A DNA stretch of 64,000 nucleotides from Sphaerisporangium siamense (lineage in GTDB: Bacteria > Actinomycetota > Actinomycetes > Streptosporangiales > Streptosporangiaceae), in the NCBI RefSeq assembly GCF_014205275.1, contig NZ_JACHND010000001.1:4650001-4714000 (forward strand). The letters are read 5' to 3'. Shown here in pieces: positions 49,897 through 58,112 of this stretch (its first letter is position 1; every line of letters begins with the position of its first letter). Below the pieces are notes generated by a model, which was not told the origin of the DNA, searched no databases, and saw only the letters and a list, made by a program, of their open reading frames with translations. The position numbers and the translations under genes are program-made.

Positions 49897-50637
49897 ATGA
49901 CCGGCCCCGAAATCGGGCGGCGCCGTGAGATTCGCAAGGTGGGGGTCTGGCCTCCCGGCAGCCTGCTCGGCGGCCTCGGCGAGGCGGCCAGGGACGGGTT
50001 CCTCGCGCTCGGGACGCCCAGGCAACTCACGGCCGGCGAGACCCTGATCGCCGAGGGCGAGACCCCGGCCGAGGTGTTCCTCCTCCTCGACGCCTGCGTC
50101 AAGATCACCGCCAGGACGGCGGGCGGCAGGTCCGCGCTGCTCGGGCTGCGCGTCGGCGGAGACCTCGCCGGCGACCTCGCCGCCCGGGACGGCCGCCCCT
50201 CGGCGGTCACCGCCACCGCGGCGGGCCACTGCCTCATGCGCGCGATCCCGCGCCAGGCGTTCCTCGGCTTCCTCGCGCGCTGCCCCGAGGCGGCCACGGC
50301 GGTGCGGCGCGCCGCCCAGCGCGCCTCCGTCCGGCGGCGCGTCGAGTTCTCCGCCCTTCCCCCGCTCACCCGCCTCACCCGCGTCCTCGCCGAGCTCGCC
50401 GACTCCTACGGCACCTCCGTGCGCGAGGGCGTCATGATCGACGTGGACCTCACCCAGCCCGAGCTGGCCGCCCTCGTCGGCGCGTGCGAGCCGACCGTCC
50501 ACCGGGACCTCGACGTGCTCCGCAGAGGAGGCATCCTCGGCACCGGCTACCACCACCTCGTCGTCCACGACGCCCGCAGGCTGCGCCGCCTCGCCGGGCT
50601 CGGCGGCCACTCCTGGGAGTACGAGGTCCCGGCGTGA
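49897..50637 (+). CDS. CRP/FNR-family transcription regulator
   Basis: 246 residues; ATG at 49897 lies six bases after GGAGG (an ATG at 49891 is too close). A cyclic-nucleotide-binding fold is present (TLIAEGETPAEVFLLLDACV; SALLGLRVGGDLAGDLAARD GRPSAVTATAAG). The C-terminal winged helix reads VDLTQPELAALVGACEPTVH RDLDVLRRGG. No cysteine cluster of FNR type is visible, and the ligand is unknown. It overlaps a cyclase-like gene by four bases (GTGA). Its position divergent from cydAB makes it a candidate for the cyd operator, though the CRP consensus (TGTGA-TCACA) does not match that array. Confidence 0.9.
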   Translation: MTGPEIGRRREIRKVGVWPPGSLLGGLGEAARDGFLALGTPRQLTAGETLIAEGETPAEVFLLLDACVKITARTAGGRSALLGLRVGGDLAGDLAARDGRPSAVTATAAGHCLMRAIPRQAFLGFLARCPEAATAVRRAAQRASVRRRVEFSALPPLTRLTRVLAELADSYGTSVREGVMIDVDLTQPELAALVGACEPTVHRDLDVLRRGGILGTGYHHLVVHDARRLRRLAGLGGHSWEYEVPA

Positions 50638-51362
50638 CCGGGGAACGCCGCTGGCGCGGCCTCGGCCCCTGCGTCGCCCGCAAACCGCCGGTCAACGAGC
50701 CCGGCGGGCCGGTGCGCCGGCTCTGCATCGCCCTGGACGCCCACGGGCACGGCGCGGCCGGGCGGCCCCTCGTCGGGATCGTCGAGGACGCGAGCGAACG
50801 GGCCGGCCTCGACCGGCTCTACCTGGCCGAGCGCGGCGCCCCCGCGGGGGCGGCGCCGCGGCGGTCCGGGGGCCTGCTCCTCCTGCTCCCGCCCGGCGTG
50901 GACGAGGCCCGCGTCATCGCCGGGTTCGTCGGCGAACTGCGCCTGGCCCTGGGACGCCACAACGACCGTCCCGGCGCGGACGCCAGGACGCGGGTGCGCG
51001 CCGCCTTCCACCAGGGGCCCACGAGCGTCGGCGAGGGCGGCGTCGTCGGCAGGGCCGTGGACACCGTGTGCATGATGCGCGACAGCGAGGCGCTCAAGGA
51101 CGCGCTGCGGCGCCACCCCGGCTCCGACCTCGCCGTCGCCATCTCGGCCCAGCTCTTCGAGGACGTGATCGAGCACGAGCACCGCGACCTCAGGCGGCAC
51201 GCCTTCCACCCGCTCACGATCAAGGCGCACGGCACGCCCGCCGAGGCGTGGATCAGCGTCCCTGGCGCCGACCGCCACGTGTTCCGGCGCGACCGGGTGC
51301 TCGGCGTCCCCCGGCGGCGGCACGCGCGTCCCGGCCCGGTTCTCAACATCGACGAGTTCTGA
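50634..51362 (+). CDS. Degenerate nucleotide-cyclase-like protein
   Basis: 242 residues from a GTG within the CRP gene's stop. The layout (RLCIALDAHGHGAAGRPLVG, ARTRVRAAFHQGP, GGVVGRAVDTVCMMRDSEAL) follows the class III cyclase homology domain: a first Asp, a central HxG turn and a last 'GxAVNxAARL'-like helix. The substrate and metal residues of true cyclases are not all visible, so it may bind nucleotide without making cAMP. Operon linkage with a CRP protein suggests a signalling partner. Confidence in the fold is moderate. Confidence 0.65.
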   Translation: MTGERRWRGLGPCVARKPPVNEPGGPVRRLCIALDAHGHGAAGRPLVGIVEDASERAGLDRLYLAERGAPAGAAPRRSGGLLLLLPPGVDEARVIAGFVGELRLALGRHNDRPGADARTRVRAAFHQGPTSVGEGGVVGRAVDTVCMMRDSEALKDALRRHPGSDLAVAISAQLFEDVIEHEHRDLRRHAFHPLTIKAHGTPAEAWISVPGADRHVFRRDRVLGVPRRRHARPGPVLNIDEF

Positions 51363-51363
51363 G

Positions 51364-51630
51364 ATGGCCGCGACACCTGACGACGAGGAGAGCCGGGAGG
51401 CCGGCTCCGAGAGCCGCCCGCCCGGGGAGCGGCGCCGGCCCGGCGAGGTCCACGAGGGTCTCGACGACCTCGTCCGCGCCGTGGAACGGTACAAGCGCGG
51501 CGCGGGACGGCGCCCGGCCATGGCCGACGCCGTCCGCGGAGCCTTCTACGCGGCGCGCGACGCCCTCGGCGTCGTAGCCGCCCTGCCCGCCCGCCTGTGG
51601 CGCGCCCTGCGCCGCCGCTCCCAGAGTTGA
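51364..51630 (+). CDS. Small uncharacterised protein of the CRP operon
   Basis: 88 residues starting two bases after the previous stop. A charged, disordered N-terminus is followed by an amphipathic helix (LDDLVRAVERYKRGAGRRP) and a hydrophobic, basic tail (AALPARLWRALRRRSQS). No motif is recognised. The close spacing indicates that it is translated with the cyclase-like protein. Confidence 0.65.
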   Translation: MAATPDDEESREAGSESRPPGERRRPGEVHEGLDDLVRAVERYKRGAGRRPAMADAVRGAFYAARDALGVVAALPARLWRALRRRSQS

Positions 51631-51800
51631 GGGATCGGTCCGGGGACGCGGGTGGGTGGCCGGGTGAGGTGTTAGCGTGATCCGCGTCGCGGGCGTTCGG
51701 TTCCCGGGCGAGACCTGACGGGCCGCGCCCCTCTGGCGGGCAGGTGTCGCCCTCATCGGGCCGCCGGCGGGTCTCTGGTCTTACGGCGTCGGAGGTGTCC

Positions 51801-52508
51801 ATGAAGGTCGTCGGCAGTGCCGTGGTGGGGGCCGAGCGCGGCCGCGTCTGGGCCGCGCTCCAGGATCCGGCGGTGCTCGTGCGCACCATCCCCGGCTGCC
51901 GCCGCCTGGAGGCCGCCGGCGCCGACACCTACCGCATGACGGTCAGCGCGGGCGTCGCCTCCATCAAGGGCGTCTACGAGGGCGAGGTCGCCCTGTCCGA
52001 ACCCGACGAGCCGGAGGCGTTCACGCTGCGCGCCCGCGGGACCGGGGCGCCCGGCACCGTGGACGCCACCGTGCGCGTCCGCCTCAGCGAGGTCGAGGGC
52101 GTCGACGGCGGCGCGACCCGCGTCGACTACGACGCCGAGGCGGTGGTCGGCGGCATGATCGGCGGCGTCGGGCAGCGCGTCCTCGGCTCGGTCGCCAAGA
52201 AGACCGCGGGCGAGTTCTTCACCGCCGTCGACCACCACCTCCGCCGGACCGCCCCCGAGACCGTCCCTGTCACGGCTCCCGCCGCGGGCGAGGTCGTCCC
52301 CGTACCGGCCGGGACGGCCCCCGCGCTTGCCGGAACGGCGGATGTCATCGCGCATGCCGCGCCGGGCCAGGTCTTCGAGCGCCCGCGCCCCGAGCGGGCC
52401 GGTACGCCGGTCTGGCCGGTGCTGACGGCGTTCGGCATGGGCGCGGGCATCTCCCTTGGCAGCGCCGTCATCGGCTGGCTCCTCGGCCGCTCCGGACGCC
52501 GCCGCTGA
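51801..52508 (+). CDS. CoxG-like SRPBCC protein with membrane anchor
   Basis: 235 residues; ATG with GGAGG five bases before. Residues 1-145 are a CoxG/SRPBCC lipid-binding fold (GAERGRVWAALQDPAVLVRT IPGCRRLEAAG; VDYDAEAVVGGMIGGVGQRV LGSVAKKTAGEFF). A Pro/Ala linker and one C-terminal helix (PVLTAFGMGAGISLGSAVIG WLLG) follow. CoxG anchors CO-dehydrogenase-type hydroxylases to the membrane in Oligotropha. Here the nearest hydroxylase operon lies 5 kb away, so it may serve that enzyme or be independent. Confidence 0.87.
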   Translation: MKVVGSAVVGAERGRVWAALQDPAVLVRTIPGCRRLEAAGADTYRMTVSAGVASIKGVYEGEVALSEPDEPEAFTLRARGTGAPGTVDATVRVRLSEVEGVDGGATRVDYDAEAVVGGMIGGVGQRVLGSVAKKTAGEFFTAVDHHLRRTAPETVPVTAPAAGEVVPVPAGTAPALAGTADVIAHAAPGQVFERPRPERAGTPVWPVLTAFGMGAGISLGSAVIGWLLGRSGRRR

Positions 52509-52779
52509 CCCCGTGCCCCGGCCGGCGCGCATCGAGGCTCCTGATGCTCGCCGATCGTGGGGAGGGAGCCAGGGGCACGCCTCTCCGGGCCGTAGATTTT
52601 TCCACTGCTCGCGGGGAGGTTCCGGTACGTCGCCGTGCCGGGTTCGCCGCAGCCTTTACCCCCCGCCGGTTGCGCGCCACCGCCCCGCCCCGGCCACGCG
52701 AGCGCCGTCCCCCCGGGGTAGATCCCGATCTTGTTACGGTGTCTCGCGGAAGAGGATCTCCCGGCGTAACGTGGTGGGC

Positions 52780-53682
52780 ATGCGAGAGTTCCGTGCGGAA
52801 GACGCCCGGACGCAGGCCCGGCGGCTCATCCAAGACCTGCTCGGCGAGGAGCACCCGACGGCGGCGTCCCTGCTGAACGCGGCCGGAGCCGCGCTCGGCG
52901 GCGACCGCGCGGCCCGCTGCGCCGAGCTCGCGCAGGGAGCGCCCCTCATCCGGCGCTCCTCCGAGCTGGCCGCCATCGCCGGCCTTCTCATCGGCACGGG
53001 CGCGCTCGGCGAGAGCTGGTGGACGTCCGCGCGCGACGGGAAGATCCCCGCCCCCGACGAGGTTCTGGCCGTCGGCACGGCCATCGAGCCGTGGACCGAC
53101 CTCACCGTCCTGGAGATGCTCGCCTCCTGGATCTCCGAGGACGCCGCCGACGTCGCGTGGAGCCGGCCGATCGCCTCGGTCGACCTCAACTCCTGGCAGG
53201 CCGAGGACCGCGTCGAGCTGCCTCCCGACGTGGCCCCCGGCGCGCGCCTCGTCGTCGCCTTCGACGCGGGCGGACGCGTGGACGCCGTCGTCGTCGAGCG
53301 GCCGGACGGCTCGCTCGGCTCCAACCTCGACTTCGCGTCCCTGCGCTACTCCCGCCCCGCCGAGGCGCAGTGGAGCTGGGGCGTCGCCGCCGGCCTCGGC
53401 CCGCACCCCCTCCCCGGCGAGGACCCGGACCCGTACGCCGTCACCGTCGACCAGCGCGTGGCCGAGACGCTGCGCCACTGGGCCCTGCGCCACGGCGCCA
53501 CCGCCGGGCAGATCGGCCCGTGGTGGCAGGCCAAGGGCGACGTGGTCGCCGCCGTGGAGCGCTCCGACTGGATGTGGCGCAGCGGCGAGTGGTTCGCCTG
53601 GTGGCGCGCGGCCTCCGCCCTGCTCGGCGGCGACCCCGTCCAGATCGCCGCCCGCATGGACGACATCGCCTCCGCCCCCTGA
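52780..53682 (+). CDS. Uncharacterised actinomycete protein
   Basis: 300 residues from the ATG at 52780. It starts MREFRAEDARTQARRLIQDL and is rich in Trp (e.g. GPWWQAKGDVVAA; SDWMWRSGEWFAWWRAA). It looks cytoplasmic and mixed alpha/beta. I recognise no family. The 270 bases upstream (52509-52779) hold no other gene. It may be transcribed alone. Confidence 0.7.
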   Translation: MREFRAEDARTQARRLIQDLLGEEHPTAASLLNAAGAALGGDRAARCAELAQGAPLIRRSSELAAIAGLLIGTGALGESWWTSARDGKIPAPDEVLAVGTAIEPWTDLTVLEMLASWISEDAADVAWSRPIASVDLNSWQAEDRVELPPDVAPGARLVVAFDAGGRVDAVVVERPDGSLGSNLDFASLRYSRPAEAQWSWGVAAGLGPHPLPGEDPDPYAVTVDQRVAETLRHWALRHGATAGQIGPWWQAKGDVVAAVERSDWMWRSGEWFAWWRAASALLGGDPVQIAARMDDIASAP

Positions 53683-53747
53683 CCCGCGCCGCGGGCGGGC
53701 CGGAGCCGCCCGTCAGGCCCGCGGGCCATGCCCCGGACGCCGCCCGG

Positions 53748-54407
53748 TCAGCCCGGGGTGACGGCCGACAGCAGGGGCTGTGCCGCGGGCCCGAGGTCGC
53801 CGCTGCGGTAGTGCCGCCGGCACAGCACCCGGTAGTGCACCTGTGCCCCGTCGGTGTCGGCGATCACGACCTGCTCGCCCGTGCGCGCCATCACCCCGTC
53901 GACGATGCGCGCGTTCAGCCTGCCCTGCCGCCCGCACCAGCACAGCACCTCGACCTGCAGCCGCATCACCTCGTCGGCCAGCTCGAACAGCCGCCGCGCC
54001 GCCGGGAACATGCGCGAGCGGAAGTCCGAGGCCAGACCGAAGGCGTACACGTCCACGCCGTGCCGGTCCACCAGGTCGGCGAGCTGCTCGATCTGGGCGA
54101 CGGTGTAGAAGCACGCCTCGTCGCAGATCAGGTAGTCGATGCCGTCGCGGGACTGGACCAGTCCGACCAGGTCGAGGTCGTCGTCCACCTCGATCGCCGC
54201 GAGCCCCAGCCCGATGCGACTGGTGACCCGCGCGCCGCCGGACCGGTCGTGCTTGGTGAGCACCAGCCCGCGCCTGCCCTGCCGGGCGTGGTTGTAGTTC
54301 ATCTGCAGGGCCAGCGTGGACTTGCCGCAGTCCATCGGACCGTGGAAGAACCGCAGCACGCCGTCCCGGCGCGCGTCCGATAGGGGCGGGAGGGGGGTTT
54401 CGCTCAC
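53748..54407 (-). CDS. tdk: Thymidine kinase
   Basis: 219 residues from the GTG at 54407. P-loop HGPMDCGKSTLALQMNYNHA, then CDEACFYTVAQIEQLADLVD (Walker B) and the lasso/zinc elements VLCWCGRQGRLNARIVDG and VLCRRHYRSGD. It salvages thymidine by phosphorylation. Length fits the type II (TK1-like) family. Confidence 0.94.
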   Translation of the reverse strand: MSETPLPPLSDARRDGVLRFFHGPMDCGKSTLALQMNYNHARQGRRGLVLTKHDRSGGARVTSRIGLGLAAIEVDDDLDLVGLVQSRDGIDYLICDEACFYTVAQIEQLADLVDRHGVDVYAFGLASDFRSRMFPAARRLFELADEVMRLQVEVLCWCGRQGRLNARIVDGVMARTGEQVVIADTDGAQVHYRVLCRRHYRSGDLGPAAQPLLSAVTPG

Positions 54408-54555
54408 GGCCCAGCAGCATACAGACGCCCCCCCGCATCCCCTCCCCACCGGGTCACGAGACCGGGTCGGCACGCCGAGCCTCAGGGGTGCCCAGTGGGG
54501 CGGGTCAGGAAGCCGGACCTCCGGGGCGCCCGGCGAGGTGAATCCGCGGCCCGGT

Positions 54556-55842
54556 TCAGACGGCCGGGACGGCGAAGCGCAGGGCCGTCATGCCGACGAT
54601 CGGCGTGCGGGAGGTCTCCCTCCCACGCGCGCCGTCCCGCGCCTCGAACCGGAGCACGCCGCCGGGCACCCCCGCGTACACGACGCCGTCCGGGCCCGCC
54701 GCGATCCCGGCCGCCGCCCCCGGCAGCCGCCACTTCTCGCGCGCCCGGAGCGTCTCGCCGTCCACCACCTGGACCGACGACCCGGCGGCCACGTACAGCC
54801 GTCCGCCCGCCGCGACGGCCGAGGCCCTGCCGCCGGCGGCGCCGATCCGCGCCCTGCGCTCGATCCGCAGCGTGCCGGTGTCCGCCCGCACGACCGTCCC
54901 GCTCGCCGCGTCGTACACATGCAGCGCCCCGCCGTGGACGGCCAGCGCGTGCCCCCGCGCCGCGCCGCGCCCGAACGGCTCGGGCAGGTCCAGGCAGTAC
55001 GCCCACCGCTGCTCCAGGTCGAGCACGTGCACGAACGCGTGCACGCCCGTGCCGCGCCCGGCCACCAGATCACGCGTGTGCAGGTGGCCGGGCTGGTGGG
55101 TGTAGAGCGTGTACAGGCGCCGGTGGTCCGGCGCGAGCACCGCGACCCGGCCCTCCCCGCGCATCGTCTCCTCCGCGCCCGCCGGCACCGGCTTCTTCTC
55201 CCGCGTGAGCAGCGGCCCGAGCGTGCCGGAGTCCAGGTCGTACATGCGCACGCGGTAGCGGTCCGGCCGGGTGGCGGGCAGGTATTCGAGGACGAACAGC
55301 GCCGTCCCGCCGAGGCTGAAGGAGTCCGGCTCGAAGTTGCCCTTCAGGCGCAGCGTCTTCGGGGGCCTGCCGCCCGAGGGGTCGGCCACGACGATGGTCG
55401 TCTCCCGCCGTCCGGGACCGCCGTACGGGGAGGTGGGCGCGGGGGCGGCCAGGGCCACCGCGGTGCCGGACGGCGCCACCGCCCGCGCCACCAGGCCCGG
55501 CGGGACGGAGGTCCGCATCAAGGTTCCGCCGGTCCGGGCGTCCAGCGTGACCAGCGTGTTCGCCGCCGTGACGGTGTGCATGAGCCGCCGATCGGCCCCG
55601 GGGGCCGCGTCCTTCAGGGACAGGATGGTCACGCCGGTGGCGGCGTCCACGGCGGACAGATGGGCCGAAACATCGGCGTACAGCACGTCCCCGGCGGGCG
55701 GGGAGGCGCCCGCGGCGGCGGGCACCCGGCCCGGGTCCGGGAGAGGGGGATCCGCATCGGGATCCGTGCACGAGGTGAGCAGGGCGGCACCCGCGAGACC
55801 GCCGGTGAAACTCAGGAAATGGCGTCGCTCCATGCCCTGCAT
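54556..55842 (-). CDS. Tat-type lipoprotein with a beta-propeller (PQQ/WD40-like) domain
   Basis: 428 residues from the ATG at 55842 (55833 also possible). The N-terminus has RRHFLSFTGG followed by a hydrophobic stretch and lipobox LTSC, combining a Tat-like twin arginine with a lipoprotein signal. The rest is made of repeated four-stranded blades: LYADVSAHLSAVDAATGVTI, TLVTLDARTGGTLMRTSVPP, LYVAAGSSVQVVDGETLRAR, VYAGVPGGVLRFEARDG. It could be a sensor or scaffold at the cell surface; no enzymatic motif is visible. Confidence 0.78.
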   Translation of the reverse strand: MQGMERRHFLSFTGGLAGAALLTSCTDPDADPPLPDPGRVPAAAGASPPAGDVLYADVSAHLSAVDAATGVTILSLKDAAPGADRRLMHTVTAANTLVTLDARTGGTLMRTSVPPGLVARAVAPSGTAVALAAPAPTSPYGGPGRRETTIVVADPSGGRPPKTLRLKGNFEPDSFSLGGTALFVLEYLPATRPDRYRVRMYDLDSGTLGPLLTREKKPVPAGAEETMRGEGRVAVLAPDHRRLYTLYTHQPGHLHTRDLVAGRGTGVHAFVHVLDLEQRWAYCLDLPEPFGRGAARGHALAVHGGALHVYDAASGTVVRADTGTLRIERRARIGAAGGRASAVAAGGRLYVAAGSSVQVVDGETLRAREKWRLPGAAAGIAAGPDGVVYAGVPGGVLRFEARDGARGRETSRTPIVGMTALRFAVPAV

Positions 55843-55970
55843 ACCGCCCCCGCCGCCATGGGGTTCCCGGCTTCTCCGCGGCGTTCGGAGATCGGCGCGG
55901 CCGGGCACAACTGCCGACGACACGGCGATTCCTTGGCGAACGTTGCTGATTCCGAGGCCGTGGCGCTTCG

Positions 55971-58112
55971 GTGAACACTGAGAGCATGCGCAACGTCCGT
56001 ATCGGCGTCGACACCGGGGGCACGTTCACCGACGTGGTCGCGGTGGACGAGCAGACCGGCCAGATCACCACGACCAAGACCCCTTCCACGCCCGCCGACC
56101 CCGCGGTCGGCTTCATGAACGGCGTGCGCAAGGTGCTGTCCGGGCTGAGACTCGCGGACGTCGGCGGCGTCGTCCACGGCACGACCGTCGCCACCAACCA
56201 GCTTCTGGAGGACCGGCCCCTCGACCTGGGGTTCATCACCACCGAGGGGTTCGCGCACATTTTGGAGATCGCCCGCCAGAGCGTCCCCGACGGCTACGGC
56301 AACTCGTACTTCTGGGTCAAACCCCCGCGTATCGTGCCCGTGCACCGGGTGAAGACCGTCGGCGGGCGCCTGGACCACCTCGGCCGCGAGGTGCGCCCCT
56401 TCGACGAGGACGAGGCCGCCCGCGCCGCCCGCTGGTTCCGCGACCGGGGCGTCACCGCCCTCGGCGTGTGCTTCCTGCACTCCTACGCCAACCCCGCCCA
56501 CGAGCACCGCATGCGCGCCGTGCTGGAGCGCGAGCACCCCGCCGCCGTCGTCTCCCTGTCCAGCGACGTGCTGCGCGAGTACCGCGAGTACGAACGCTCG
56601 GTCACCACCCTCGTCGACGCGGCGGTCAAGCCCACCATGCGCCGCTACATCGCCGACCTGTCCGGCCGCCTCGGCATGCCGTTCTCGGTGATGAAGAGCA
56701 ACGGCGGCGTCCTGTCGGCGGCCGAGGTCGTCCACCAGCCGATCACCACCGTCCTGTCCGGGCCCGCCGCCGGAGCCCTCGGCGCGGCCCTCATCGCCGA
56801 GACCGCCGGACACCCCTCGGTGATCACCCTGGACGGCGGCGGCACCTCCACCGACGTCGCCGTGGTCGTGGACGGCGAGCCGTCCCTCACCACCGAGGGC
56901 TCCATCGGCCGGTACCCGTGCAAGATCCCCATGATCGACATCGTGACCGTCGGCGCGGGCGGCGGCTCGGTCGCCTGGATCTCCCCCGAGGGCACGCTGA
57001 AGGTCGGCCCGCGCTCCGCAGGCGCCGACCCCGGGCCGCTGTGCTACGGCAAGGGCGGCACCGAGGTCACCGTCACCGACGCGCACGTCTTCCTCGGCCG
57101 CGTCCCCCCGAACCTGCTCGGCGGCGAGATACCCCTGGCCGTGGACGCCGCCCGCGCGGGCGTCGGGGCGCTGGCCGCCCGGCTCGGCCTCGGCCCCGAG
57201 CGCACGGCCGCCGGCATCCTGGAGATCAGCGCGTTCAACCAGTCCAACGCGATCCGCCGGATCACCGTGCGGCGTGGCCTCGACGTGCGCGACTTCCCGA
57301 TGGTCGCCTTCGGCGGCTCCGGGCCGCTGCTGGTGTGCCGGCTCATCGACATCCTCGGCCTGCCCGCGGTCGTCGTCCCGCCCGGGCCGGGCAACGTGTC
57401 GGCGTTCGGGCTGCTCACCGTGGACGTCAAGAACGACTACGTCCGCACCCACGTCACCCGCGACCTGCGGCCCGAGACCGCCGCCGCGATCCTCGCCGAG
57501 CTGACCGGCCAGGCCGCCCGCGCCCTCGACCGCGAGGGCTTCCCCCGCGACCGGCACGTGTACGCGCGCAGCGCCGACCTGCGGTACTACGGCCAGGCGT
57601 ACGAGGTCCGCGTCCCCGCGCCCGGGGGGCCGGTGGACGAGGCGTGGCGCGCCGAGGTGCTCGACCGGTTCCACGACGCCCACCAGCGGCTCTACGGGTA
57701 CGGCTACCGCGACGACCCGCGGCACGCCGTCGAATGGGTCAACCTGCGCGTCTCCGGCGTCGGCCCCATCACCCGCCCCGCCATCCCCGCGCTGCCGCCG
57801 CGCGACGGCGGCGCCCCGGTCCCGGTGGGGGAGCGGCGCGTGTACTTCGACGACCCGCCCTCCGGGTCCCCGCCATGGCGGACCACCCCCCTCTACCGGC
57901 GTGACGAGCTGCGGTGCGGCGACGTGCTGACCGGGCCCGCCGTCATCGAGGAGTACGGCTCCACGCTGCCCCTGCACCCCGGCTTCACCGCCGAAGCCGA
58001 CACCCACGGCAACCTCGTCGTACGCCGCGCGGCCGCCCCGCCCCCCGAGGCCCCGGCGAGCCCTCCGGCCGGCGCGGACGCGACCCACCTCACCCACGGA
58101 GCAGGCGCATGA
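55971..58112 (+). CDS. Hydantoinase/oxoprolinase family protein, subunit A (HyuA-like)
   Basis: 713 residues; GTG at 55971, or ATG at 55986 (MRNVRIGVDTGG). The ATPase opening RIGVDTGGTFTDVVAVDEQT, HGTTVATNQLLE, SNGGVLSAAEV, VLSGPAAGALGAA, TLDGGGTSTDVAVV and the late AFGGSGPLLVCRLIDILGLP are typical. Subunit A and B of N-methylhydantoinase, oxoprolinase and acetone-carboxylase-like enzymes share these. The exact ring substrate is unknown; a nitrogenous ring fits the purine-type genes elsewhere in the window. Confidence 0.9.
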   Translation: MNTESMRNVRIGVDTGGTFTDVVAVDEQTGQITTTKTPSTPADPAVGFMNGVRKVLSGLRLADVGGVVHGTTVATNQLLEDRPLDLGFITTEGFAHILEIARQSVPDGYGNSYFWVKPPRIVPVHRVKTVGGRLDHLGREVRPFDEDEAARAARWFRDRGVTALGVCFLHSYANPAHEHRMRAVLEREHPAAVVSLSSDVLREYREYERSVTTLVDAAVKPTMRRYIADLSGRLGMPFSVMKSNGGVLSAAEVVHQPITTVLSGPAAGALGAALIAETAGHPSVITLDGGGTSTDVAVVVDGEPSLTTEGSIGRYPCKIPMIDIVTVGAGGGSVAWISPEGTLKVGPRSAGADPGPLCYGKGGTEVTVTDAHVFLGRVPPNLLGGEIPLAVDAARAGVGALAARLGLGPERTAAGILEISAFNQSNAIRRITVRRGLDVRDFPMVAFGGSGPLLVCRLIDILGLPAVVVPPGPGNVSAFGLLTVDVKNDYVRTHVTRDLRPETAAAILAELTGQAARALDREGFPRDRHVYARSADLRYYGQAYEVRVPAPGGPVDEAWRAEVLDRFHDAHQRLYGYGYRDDPRHAVEWVNLRVSGVGPITRPAIPALPPRDGGAPVPVGERRVYFDDPPSGSPPWRTTPLYRRDELRCGDVLTGPAVIEEYGSTLPLHPGFTAEADTHGNLVVRRAAAPPPEAPASPPAGADATHLTHGAGA

